Origin: Chryseobacterium sp. ON_d1
Lineage (GTDB): Bacteria; Bacteroidota; Bacteroidia; Flavobacteriales; Weeksellaceae
Direction of reading: 5' to 3'
Assembly (NCBI RefSeq): GCF_006829085.1
Contig: NZ_BJTC01000008.1
Location: 62,001-126,000, forward strand
Length of the DNA: 64,000 nt
In this document: positions 23,076-30,461 of the stretch, one piece after another
Position numbering within the stretch: position 1 is the first letter of the stretch
How the letters are laid out: each line of letters begins with the position of its first letter
Notes under the pieces: model-generated
Databases searched by the model: none
The model's input: the letters and a program-made list of their open reading frames with translations, nothing else
Told to the model about the DNA's origin: nothing
Program-made: the position numbers and the translations under genes

Positions 23076-23906
23076 TCATTTTATTCTTTCTTCCACATAT
23101 TTCGGTACTTTATTAATATCTTTTTTTTGAGATTTCATTAAAGAAAGGTATGTTTTATAATTTTCTACAGCTTTCTCTTTTTTTCCTATGTTCCAATAAC
23201 TGTTTGCAATATTAAGATAGGCTACTACCCGATCAGGATATTTTTGAATGACTTTTTGTAATACATTAACCGATACTCCAGGGTTTATATTTTCAAGGTT
23301 CAAAGCAAAATCATTTATTTTAGTAATGTTTCTGGATGAAATAATAACATAATCTAACCAGCTTTTGTTTGCAACCCAATCATAATAGCTAAATTTTGTC
23401 TTAGAAAAATCAGCAGCCTCTAATTGTATTGCGGCATCATTATCTGCTTCAACCGAAAAATAACTTTCTTTGTAATTATAAAGATTAAAACTATTGTTTG
23501 AAAATTTTAATGTAAAATCAATAACAGAATATTTATCCGAATCAACAGGAGCAATACAAGTTGTATAACAAAGTAAATTATTTTCAAACTTTAAATTGCC
23601 AATATTCATATCAGGTTTACCACTGCATTCTTTACATGGAAAAATCATATTATTTTCATAAGTAGATAATTCCGCATTATTTTTATTCTTAAAAACAATA
23701 ATTAGCTTTCTTGGAGTAAGTTCCTCAGGCTCTTTAACATTCTTCAATGTTAAAACATATAAATCATCACGAGTTCCATCATTATTAAAATCATTATGGA
23801 GCTGAGCTACAACTTCATTTGATTTTAATAAAGACTCTACTTTAGACGTTTGGGAATGACAACTTACCACCGAAAGCAGAAGTAATAAAGAAATTTTATT
23901 TATCAT
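23076..23906 (-). CDS. Lipoprotein with TPR-like C-terminus (candidate immunity, copy B)
   Basis: 276 residues from MINKISLLLLLSVVSCHSQ, with lipobox VVSC. The mature start has HNDFNNDGTRDDLYVLTL, a DxNxDGxxD loop like that in copy A, and a Cys pair (PCKECS). The C-terminus (RVVAYLNIANSYWNIGKKEK and SQKKDINKVPKYVEERIK) matches copy A almost residue for residue. The start at 23906 is chosen because the longer frame to 23954 would put 16 residues before the signal peptide. Lipidation would place it in a membrane facing the periplasm, where a peptidoglycan-cutting effector works. Confidence 0.75.
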   Translation of the reverse strand: MINKISLLLLLSVVSCHSQTSKVESLLKSNEVVAQLHNDFNNDGTRDDLYVLTLKNVKEPEELTPRKLIIVFKNKNNAELSTYENNMIFPCKECSGKPDMNIGNLKFENNLLCYTTCIAPVDSDKYSVIDFTLKFSNNSFNLYNYKESYFSVEADNDAAIQLEAADFSKTKFSYYDWVANKSWLDYVIISSRNITKINDFALNLENINPGVSVNVLQKVIQKYPDRVVAYLNIANSYWNIGKKEKAVENYKTYLSLMKSQKKDINKVPKYVEERIK

Positions 23907-23973
23907 CTTTAAATATTTTAACAGTTCTATCAAAAGCATCTCTTCTGTCGCCACTGATACAAATAGAATTTTA

Positions 23974-24408
23974 TCAAAATATTACTTTACCTTCATTAAC
24001 CCATCTATTTTTTTTATTCCATTTTCCTCCACAGTCTGTTTGTAGTTCCATCACTACTTTTCTGTTCAGAACATCGACAATAACACATAAATAATTCTCG
24101 TATAATGTTTTGTTGGTTCCGTCTTCTACATATCCCTTAGAAATATAATCCATTACTATAAATCTTTTATTTGGAGAAATACTTAAAATTTGTCCTCCGG
24201 AATAATTTGCATTATCATAACCTTTTATTTTATACTTTTTACCACTTTTCAGAATAAAAGGTTCTTGATACATATTGAATTCTTTATTATACTCATTAAA
24301 CCCTAATTGGCAACCTTTTGTAATAGAAATAAGTGGCAAGTCCTTTTTCGTCTGTGAATAGGCTATATAATTAATTAGTAATAAAAATATTATTAGATTT
24401 TTATTCAT
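23974..24408 (-). CDS. Exported protein of unknown function
   Basis: 144 residues with a signal peptide (MNKNLIIFLLLINYIAYSQ). The mature part is beta-rich, with motifs such as ISPNKRFIVMDYISKGYVED and a Cys pattern (KGCQLGF, YLCVIVD, TDCGGKW). No family recognised. Its start shares one base with the stop of the fusion gene upstream, so translation is probably coupled. By position, another candidate immunity or accessory protein. Confidence 0.65.
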   Translation of the reverse strand: MNKNLIIFLLLINYIAYSQTKKDLPLISITKGCQLGFNEYNKEFNMYQEPFILKSGKKYKIKGYDNANYSGGQILSISPNKRFIVMDYISKGYVEDGTNKTLYENYLCVIVDVLNRKVVMELQTDCGGKWNKKNRWVNEGKVIF

Positions 24409-25124
24409 TATTTCACTCTTTCCAAAACGTATTGTGGAATCTTTCTTGAATTATTTTTTTGGGATTTCATTAAAGAAAGGTATTGTTCATAATTAAGACT
24501 TGCTTCCTCTTTTTCCCCAGCAATCCAAAAACTATCTGCCAAGTTTAAATAAGCAACAGTTCTATGGGGATATTTTTGAATTATTTCTTTTAATATAATG
24601 ATAGCAAACTGATTTCCGTTTTTAGTTTTAGCTAAATAATATGCAAGATTATTATATTGATCTATATTATTATCTTTTATTGGAACTTCAATAATCATTT
24701 TCTTAATATCAGATAATTTACAAGAAACAACAAAATCTGAAAGATTTTTCTGACAAGACAATAATGAGTATAAATTATCGAAATAACTTTTTTTGACCAA
24801 ATGGATGTACATTTCATTACATTCTTTAAAATGTGTATACTTATTCATTGAATTACCAGAATTTTGTATAGAAATTGTGTCATTTGCATACATACCTGAT
24901 ATACCATCTGTAAAATCAAGATAAGTTACATTGCTTTCTTTAGAAACCTTTAAAAATCCTTTATTTTTTTTTACTTTTCCAACATTAAAAGTAAAAGAAT
25001 TATCATCATTTATTTTTAAATTTAGTTTACATTTTGATTCTACAGGTGAATAATTGCCTACAATATCCTGAGAAAAGACAAAGTGGGAAGTGAAAAAAAT
25101 AAAAAATATAAATGGTTTAATCAT
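24408..25124 (-). CDS. Exported fusion: small beta-domain plus TPR-like C-terminus (candidate immunity, copy C)
   Basis: 238 residues from MIKPFIFFIFFTSHFVFSQ (signal peptide). Residues about 18-120 correspond to the product of 19471-19833 (SKCK, VTYLDF, NDTISIQNSGNS, YIHL), and residues about 155-238 to the TPR end of 19830-20669 (RTVAYLNLADSFW; LSLMKSQKNNSRKIPQYVLER). In effect it joins domains that are two separate adjacent genes 4 kb away. The start lies eight bases inside the end of the PAAR-GH19 gene, the strongest position for a cognate immunity protein. Confidence 0.75.
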   Translation of the reverse strand: MIKPFIFFIFFTSHFVFSQDIVGNYSPVESKCKLNLKINDDNSFTFNVGKVKKNKGFLKVSKESNVTYLDFTDGISGMYANDTISIQNSGNSMNKYTHFKECNEMYIHLVKKSYFDNLYSLLSCQKNLSDFVVSCKLSDIKKMIIEVPIKDNNIDQYNNLAYYLAKTKNGNQFAIIILKEIIQKYPHRTVAYLNLADSFWIAGEKEEASLNYEQYLSLMKSQKNNSRKIPQYVLERVK

Positions 25125-26484
25125 CAAGTTTCTCAATTTTAGCCTTATTATTTTTACCCCATTTGAGGTTTTTAATATCGCTTGTTTCATATTTATATGT
25201 ACCTATTGATTTTAATTTATTTGTTTTACAATCCTGCTCTATTTTCATTAATTTAATAATGGATTTCACATTACTTTTCCTATGATCAAAGCCATTTAAA
25301 CCTCCATTTATTCTAACAGAAATAAAAATAAGATCATCTTTATCTGCATAACCTCCAAGCTGTCTATCATCCCAGAACCAAGCTGCTGAATCACAAGTAT
25401 AGGTTAAATCATTTGCAACAACCTCTGGTGTATCAATTAAGTCTTTTTTACCAATATGTTTAAAATACTTTTCGTAAGTATCTTTCCATGTTAGTTGTAT
25501 CAATCCTTTTCCTTTATATTTTGGTCCATAACCTTTAACATTATGCCCGTGCTTTATACATTCATTATATCTATTATAAGCTCTTTGGATTTGTTTAATT
25601 TGCTGAGCATTAAATTTTTTATTAAGTTCTGCGCTTAACTTTTTATCTTTCTTATAATTAGCGTAAGGTTTAAAGCTGTCATACCCTTCCTGATGAGTAG
25701 AATGATCATAATCCCATCCTGAGGCATATTCCATAGTTGTATTCAGCCTATCAGACTCTGTTTCAATCTGAGCTAGAAAATGAGCTTTTCTAAGACATGT
25801 ATTTATATTATTATCCTTCATTGCTTTATTCAGAGCATCTGTAAAAGCCTTATATGTTTTCATTCCCTCAGGTAAAGGACAATTTTTTGCAGTAAATAAT
25901 TTCTTAGATTTATAGAAAGATTTTATATCATCTTCTGTAAATTCTTTGTCACAATAACACTTTTTATCATCCTTCTCTTCCGGTACCGGTGCTCCCTTCG
26001 GATCAATTTTTTCCGGAGCATTTACCTGTCCGGAGGTTACAAATTCTATTTTCCCTGATTCAGGTGGTATATTTCCTGGCATTTTTCCTACTCCTGGTAA
26101 AGTAGATTTTTTTAGCAGCACGAAGTTTTCCTGCACTTTTGCAGTTCCAAAATCCTGCCATTCTGTGAGGGAAATCATCTGAAAACCATCATCAAAGATA
26201 AAATTGGGTATTTGCTTTTCTACGACAGTTCCTGTAAGCTTATCTTGTGTTGTCGGCACATTATTCAATACTTTAAACTTTCCCAAATGGGCATTGAATT
26301 TTATTCTTGCCCCATCTATTGCCAATAATAAACCTTCATCTTTTTTGTCTTTTTCATCATTTTCGGCTCGTTTGTCATCCATCTTCTGCTTATTATCAGC
26401 CTTTACTTTGTCGTTATCCTGTGCCGTATTCTGATTCTGGGTTTCCGGAGTATTGCCTTCTCCTTCGTTCTTTAGCCTATCCAT
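25117..26484 (-). CDS. T6SS effector: PAAR-like (DUF4280-type) domain fused to GH19-like muramidase/chitinase domain
   Basis: 455 residues. The first 50 are a charged, unstructured linker. Residues 51-165 form a PAAR-like spike domain (GLLLAIDGARIKFN, FEGFQ-like FDDGFQMISLTEW, KKSTLPGVGKMPGNIPPESG, IEFVTSGQVN). Residues 200-415 are a GH19 domain: HFLAQIETES (235-244, likely acid E243), MEYASGW with E252, YKGKGLIQLTW (323-333), CDSAAWFW and INGGLNGFDHR (392-402). GH19 phage-type enzymes cleave peptidoglycan glycans. With VgrG and Hcp upstream and exported proteins downstream, this should be a T6SS antibacterial effector. Confidence 0.85.
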   Translation of the reverse strand: MDRLKNEGEGNTPETQNQNTAQDNDKVKADNKQKMDDKRAENDEKDKKDEGLLLAIDGARIKFNAHLGKFKVLNNVPTTQDKLTGTVVEKQIPNFIFDDGFQMISLTEWQDFGTAKVQENFVLLKKSTLPGVGKMPGNIPPESGKIEFVTSGQVNAPEKIDPKGAPVPEEKDDKKCYCDKEFTEDDIKSFYKSKKLFTAKNCPLPEGMKTYKAFTDALNKAMKDNNINTCLRKAHFLAQIETESDRLNTTMEYASGWDYDHSTHQEGYDSFKPYANYKKDKKLSAELNKKFNAQQIKQIQRAYNRYNECIKHGHNVKGYGPKYKGKGLIQLTWKDTYEKYFKHIGKKDLIDTPEVVANDLTYTCDSAAWFWDDRQLGGYADKDDLIFISVRINGGLNGFDHRKSNVKSIIKLMKIEQDCKTNKLKSIGTYKYETSDIKNLKWGKNNKAKIEKLDD

Positions 26485-27176
26485 AATAATGAATGTTTTA
26501 AGTGAGAATTCTGTTTTTTTATTTCTACAAAACCTTCTTCATAGTGTTTTCCTTTGCAGATAAATATTCCTCTGAAATCATCAATCCCCGTCTGTTCCAG
26601 ATTTTGGGCAGAGATTTTTAAAATCATTTTCTCTCCATCTCTTTCAGGTGTCATGATTTCTGTAAATCCTTCCGGAGAGATTCTTTTTCTTGGGGTGTCA
26701 AATGATTGCAGCAAACCGTTGAAGAGCAATCCAAACATATTATATTCTGTCAAAAAATCAATCAGTCGGCTTTCATCTTCCAATAGGCTGCTGATCTGAC
26801 TGAAATAGCTATCTATGGCTTCCCCTTTATGGTTTTTTGATAATTCAGCCTGCAATTTCCCCCATCTCAGCCGAAGAAAAAGCAGGTTATCTACTGCTGT
26901 AAGATTGCCTTCATGATCAACCCTGCATTCCAGTTCGTCAAACAGATAACTGATCTTTTTTATAAATCTTCCCATAGCCGTATCGTTATCCGAAAAATCG
27001 AAGTCAACCACCAGAATCTGAAACAGGTACTCTTCTCTGGCCTTTCCAAGATAATAGATCTCAATCTGCCGGGCATAGCTTTTGGTGACCGCATAAACAG
27101 GATTCCGCTGCTCCGTTACGATTGTTTCCAGCCTGTAGGTTTTCTGATGAAGATTTTCCAATACAGTAATCATCAT
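26472..27176 (-). CDS. T6SS-associated protein, possible effector adaptor
   Basis: 234 residues, soluble, no signal peptide. Mixed alpha/beta: IEIYYLGKAREEYLFQILVVDFDF near the front, a helical middle (YFSQISSLLEDESRLIDFLTEYNMFGLLFNGLLQSF), and a beta-rich end (GIDDFRGIFICKGKHYEEGFVEI). It is wedged between the Tle1-like and PAAR-GH19 genes, overlapping each by 1 and 13 bases. Adaptors that load effectors onto VgrG or PAAR are often encoded in this place, so such a role is suggested by position. No family recognised. The second Met is an equal start. Confidence 0.65.
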   Translation of the reverse strand: MMITVLENLHQKTYRLETIVTEQRNPVYAVTKSYARQIEIYYLGKAREEYLFQILVVDFDFSDNDTAMGRFIKKISYLFDELECRVDHEGNLTAVDNLLFLRLRWGKLQAELSKNHKGEAIDSYFSQISSLLEDESRLIDFLTEYNMFGLLFNGLLQSFDTPRKRISPEGFTEIMTPERDGEKMILKISAQNLEQTGIDDFRGIFICKGKHYEEGFVEIKKQNSHLKHSLLWIG

Positions 27177-29002
27177 TAAGGGTATATTCTTCTTTGGTAA
27201 TCATTATTGGGATCCATACCCATCCAGTCCCTGTTTGCCGACCAATGAAGGTATTTATTACGCATAATTCTCAACAATGTCTGAGGGTGATAAGCCGTAA
27301 CCACCACCTCCTGCAGAGTCTTTGTTTTAATTATATTACCGTCTTTATCTACTACTTCATCAGGTATTGGCTCCTGTACCGGCTCCGGATTTTCTAATCT
27401 TTCCCTCGCTCTTTCCTGTCTTTCTTTTTCAACTACTTCATCCGGTTTAAAACTCCATTTTTCCCCGCCGTCAAAGACATAATGATGTAAAATGTCTCTT
27501 GCCTGACTCAGGCAATTATCGTGCTCTATAGAATAGGTGGTTTCTGTTTTTATGTTCAACTGGTGATCATACAGGTTTTTTCCAAGTTCTTCCATAAACT
27601 GCAAAGGAATATAGCTGTATTCTTTTCTCAGAAAGCGGATTCCGGTAATCTTCCGGTATACAGCCCCCATCGTTAAAACATTCAGGAAACTGTTATTAAT
27701 TTCTATCTGATCTTTATTAAACCAATGTTCATCAATCAGTTGCTGTCTGCGCTTATTGAGGAACCACACCGGCTTATGATTGGATGTTTCTATTTCATCT
27801 ACCGTTTCTTTTCCGCTTTCATAAGCACCACCAATGTCACAATGAACTCCTGGAAATTCTTTTTCAATACTGCCCGGGAATCTTGTTAACGAAAAATTTT
27901 CACGATGTTCATTTTCTGCTGTAAAATGAACTGCTTTAAAGTAAGATCCGGGATTCAATAACTGTAACTGCTCCACATCATCTCCAAAATTATATTTGGG
28001 ACCTAAAACAGAATGTTTCATTCCTTCCCATCCTACACGTCTCATTCCTCCCATATCGCCATATTCTTCATATGATGAAACGGTATCATATACCCCGATA
28101 AAACGGACATCCAGCTCTAAATCTTCCAGTTCTTCTTTTGTCAGAATATCTTTACTTAAAAGATAATATCCAAGAAAACCAAATTTCGGCAGTTTACCAT
28201 CTATGATAAACTGAGGGTCCACTTCAGTATCATCTTTATCCAGCCAGATATCACCATATTCAGGAACCATCACCGGGCCTTCAGGAGAATTGAACTGGGT
28301 ATAGCCAACCACTTTTCTTGATTTTCTGATCTCCACATCTTTGGCTCTTTTCTTTCCGTTGATCTCATAGGCAAAATTCCTTGCGGCTGCGGCTCCACGG
28401 CTGAAACCGAAGGTATCAATATATATTTTTGTAAATTGTTTATCCGCATTTAAACTATTTCTAATGATGACTTTAATTCTATCTGCCAGTTTTTCACATC
28501 CTTTTCTTACCTTTCCTCTTACCCCTGTTATACCCGATCCGTATTGGAAACCGTCATCTACATCCCTACGGTTATCCAACGTTCCAATACCCTCTATATA
28601 AATGGCATAAGTGTTCTGCTCACAACACTTGTATAACCTGGCAACATTGGTAAAGTCATTACTAAAACTGTTGTCAACCCCCATTTTATCTAAGCGGCTT
28701 CTGTGAATCGCTTTAAGATACTGATCATACTCAGATCCTGCATCCGGATTTTTTTTATGATCTAAATTATCATATTCTTTTTCCTGTTGCTTAGTAGTAG
28801 CTTCTATAGCTTCTTCTTTTTTTGCAACTACTTCATCAGAATCGGTGCTTTCAATTTTATTTTTGCCATCTTTATATTTTTGACGGAGCTCAGTATTTTT
28901 AAGATTATTCAAAGTTCCATCAAAGAAAACACCTATCTCCAAATGCAGTTCGTCAATTGGTGGTGTATTATTTCCTGTATTATACACAAATGTTTTTCCC
29001 AT
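27176..29002 (-). CDS. T6SS phospholipase effector, Tle1-like (DUF2235)
   Basis: 608 residues. The front has LEIGVFFDGTLNN (21-33), the DUF2235 opening. The nucleophile elbow is DTFGFSRGAAAARNF with S201 in G-F-S-R-G. The rest of the candidate triad is D306 (FIGVYDTVSS) and H387 (FPGVHCDIGGAY). Tle1 enzymes are phospholipases A delivered into neighbouring cells. The 200-residue C-terminal region has Pro/Glu-rich stretches. The DUF2931 lipoprotein gene sits 21 bases upstream, as expected for effector-immunity pairs. There is no signal peptide, as delivery is by VgrG. Confidence 0.9.
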   Translation of the reverse strand: MGKTFVYNTGNNTPPIDELHLEIGVFFDGTLNNLKNTELRQKYKDGKNKIESTDSDEVVAKKEEAIEATTKQQEKEYDNLDHKKNPDAGSEYDQYLKAIHRSRLDKMGVDNSFSNDFTNVARLYKCCEQNTYAIYIEGIGTLDNRRDVDDGFQYGSGITGVRGKVRKGCEKLADRIKVIIRNSLNADKQFTKIYIDTFGFSRGAAAARNFAYEINGKKRAKDVEIRKSRKVVGYTQFNSPEGPVMVPEYGDIWLDKDDTEVDPQFIIDGKLPKFGFLGYYLLSKDILTKEELEDLELDVRFIGVYDTVSSYEEYGDMGGMRRVGWEGMKHSVLGPKYNFGDDVEQLQLLNPGSYFKAVHFTAENEHRENFSLTRFPGSIEKEFPGVHCDIGGAYESGKETVDEIETSNHKPVWFLNKRRQQLIDEHWFNKDQIEINNSFLNVLTMGAVYRKITGIRFLRKEYSYIPLQFMEELGKNLYDHQLNIKTETTYSIEHDNCLSQARDILHHYVFDGGEKWSFKPDEVVEKERQERARERLENPEPVQEPIPDEVVDKDGNIIKTKTLQEVVVTAYHPQTLLRIMRNKYLHWSANRDWMGMDPNNDYQRRIYP

Positions 29003-29023
29003 AATCTTAAATTTGAAAACTTC

Positions 29024-30118
29024 TTAATTTTTCTTTTTCGATTTAAACATTTCTAAACTATCTGTCTTAATAAAAGCTTCTTTACCATTTTCCCCTTTTA
29101 GTTTTACCGTAAAAAAGCTAAATGCTTCGTTCACTTTTATAACCAATTCGGCTTTGGTACTTTTGGGATCATCACCAAAAACTTTGTTAAAAGCCTCAAA
29201 GCTGGATTTTTCATCCAAATTACATCCTGCCCCATATCTGTTATTATCTTTATCTAATACTGACATTGAAATTGAACTGGGAATTGCTCTCAAAACATAG
29301 TCCGACAAAGGATTTTTTGCGGCATCAAATTGTTCCCATTCTCCGTTTATCATTGATATTCCAACATCTCTCAAAGGGTTCAATTTTGAGCTTTCCGGAA
29401 GTTCAAAAATGACTTTCCAACTAAACCTTGTCCTATAAACGTCCCACAGGCCCAATGGTATTGGTTTTCCTCTATTTTCTTCCTGTATTTTTTTGGGAAT
29501 AATCTGTTCCCTTGTATGCACCATATCCAAATAATCCTTTCGCCAAAACCGATTTTCATGACTATCCAGTTTAGCAATTTCTGATTCCGGAATAGTTATT
29601 TTTTTCCCCAGATATCTTCCTATTTCTTTTTGCCACCCAACTCCGGCCACCCAAACAACCACTACACCTCCCGGTGCCATACCAACTGAAATAAGATTAT
29701 AGTTTAAATGTTGTACTTTTCCACTCGCTCCTTTTATTTCAAATCCCTGGCTAAAATATTTTCTTATTTTTTCTGTATCAATATTCGTATCTAACTGGTA
29801 AAACTGGTTTTCCATGTAAGACATCCAGACGAAATCCAGTCGGGCCGGAAGACTTTTAAAGCCATTATCCATCCCATGATTGATTGAGCCCCAGGCATTA
29901 CTGCCAGGCACAATACCAAAGCCTAAGCCTACCCATTCTCCTCCTTCACATTCAATTCCTCCTTTGTATACTTCCATAGGATATCCTAAGGGAGCTGAAG
30001 TCCCTTCTGTCCATTCATATTTTGTCATAGTCTTAGTTTTTTGATCTTCTTTTTTTTCCTGACACGAGATCTGGATGAAAAATAAAAAGCTTAGCAGGTA
30101 TTTTATTATTTTATTCAT
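29024..30118 (-). CDS. DUF2931-family lipoprotein, likely immunity to the Tle1-like lipase
   Basis: 364 residues from MNKIIKYLLSFLFFIQISCQ, lipobox ISC. The DUF2931 body shows KYEWTEGTSAPLGYPMEVYKGG, the Gly-rich SVGMAPGGVVVVWVAGVGWQKEIGRY and HENRFWRKDYLDMVHTREQIIP. DUF2931 lipoproteins are common beside lipase effectors in Bacteroidetes, where a periplasm-facing lipoprotein can block the enzyme. Here it precedes the lipase by 21 bases. The ATG at 30127 would only add three residues. Confidence 0.82.
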   Translation of the reverse strand: MNKIIKYLLSFLFFIQISCQEKKEDQKTKTMTKYEWTEGTSAPLGYPMEVYKGGIECEGGEWVGLGFGIVPGSNAWGSINHGMDNGFKSLPARLDFVWMSYMENQFYQLDTNIDTEKIRKYFSQGFEIKGASGKVQHLNYNLISVGMAPGGVVVVWVAGVGWQKEIGRYLGKKITIPESEIAKLDSHENRFWRKDYLDMVHTREQIIPKKIQEENRGKPIPLGLWDVYRTRFSWKVIFELPESSKLNPLRDVGISMINGEWEQFDAAKNPLSDYVLRAIPSSISMSVLDKDNNRYGAGCNLDEKSSFEAFNKVFGDDPKSTKAELVIKVNEAFSFFTVKLKGENGKEAFIKTDSLEMFKSKKKN

Positions 30119-30163
30119 TATAAACATCTTACAACCTTAAAAATAGTTTAGTGGCAGTTATTT

Positions 30164-30460
30164 TTATGCCATTAAAGGAAGAATAATTATTAAAATCAAT
30201 GATATTGTAATAAAGCATATTCCAAAAGAGTAAAAACAGTACAAAACAAAGTCTCCTATTTCATTTTTCTTATTGATAGAGGTCAGAAAGAACGGCAGTG
30301 CAAACAGTACCGGAAAAAATGCCAAAATCATCCATAAGGCAACCCATGCATAATCTCCATTTCGAAACTGTGTCATATCTATAAAACTTAATTCAATAAT
30401 GACAAGCACCACTACTGCCAGCAAAGATGAAAAGAAAGAGATCAACGTTTTTTTTAACAT
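30164..30460 (-). CDS. Small three-helix membrane protein in the T6SS operon
   Basis: 98 residues with three hydrophobic segments: about 8-28 (FFSSLLAVVVLVIIELSF), 41-60 (ALWMILAFFPVLFALPFFL) and 74-96 (LYCFYSFGICFITISLILIII). There are no soluble domains. It lies one base after the VgrG stop and 45 bases before the DUF2931 gene. It may help immunity at the inner membrane; function unknown. Confidence 0.6.
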   Translation of the reverse strand: MLKKTLISFFSSLLAVVVLVIIELSFIDMTQFRNGDYAWVALWMILAFFPVLFALPFFLTSINKKNEIGDFVLYCFYSFGICFITISLILIIILPLMA

Positions 30461-30461
30461 A

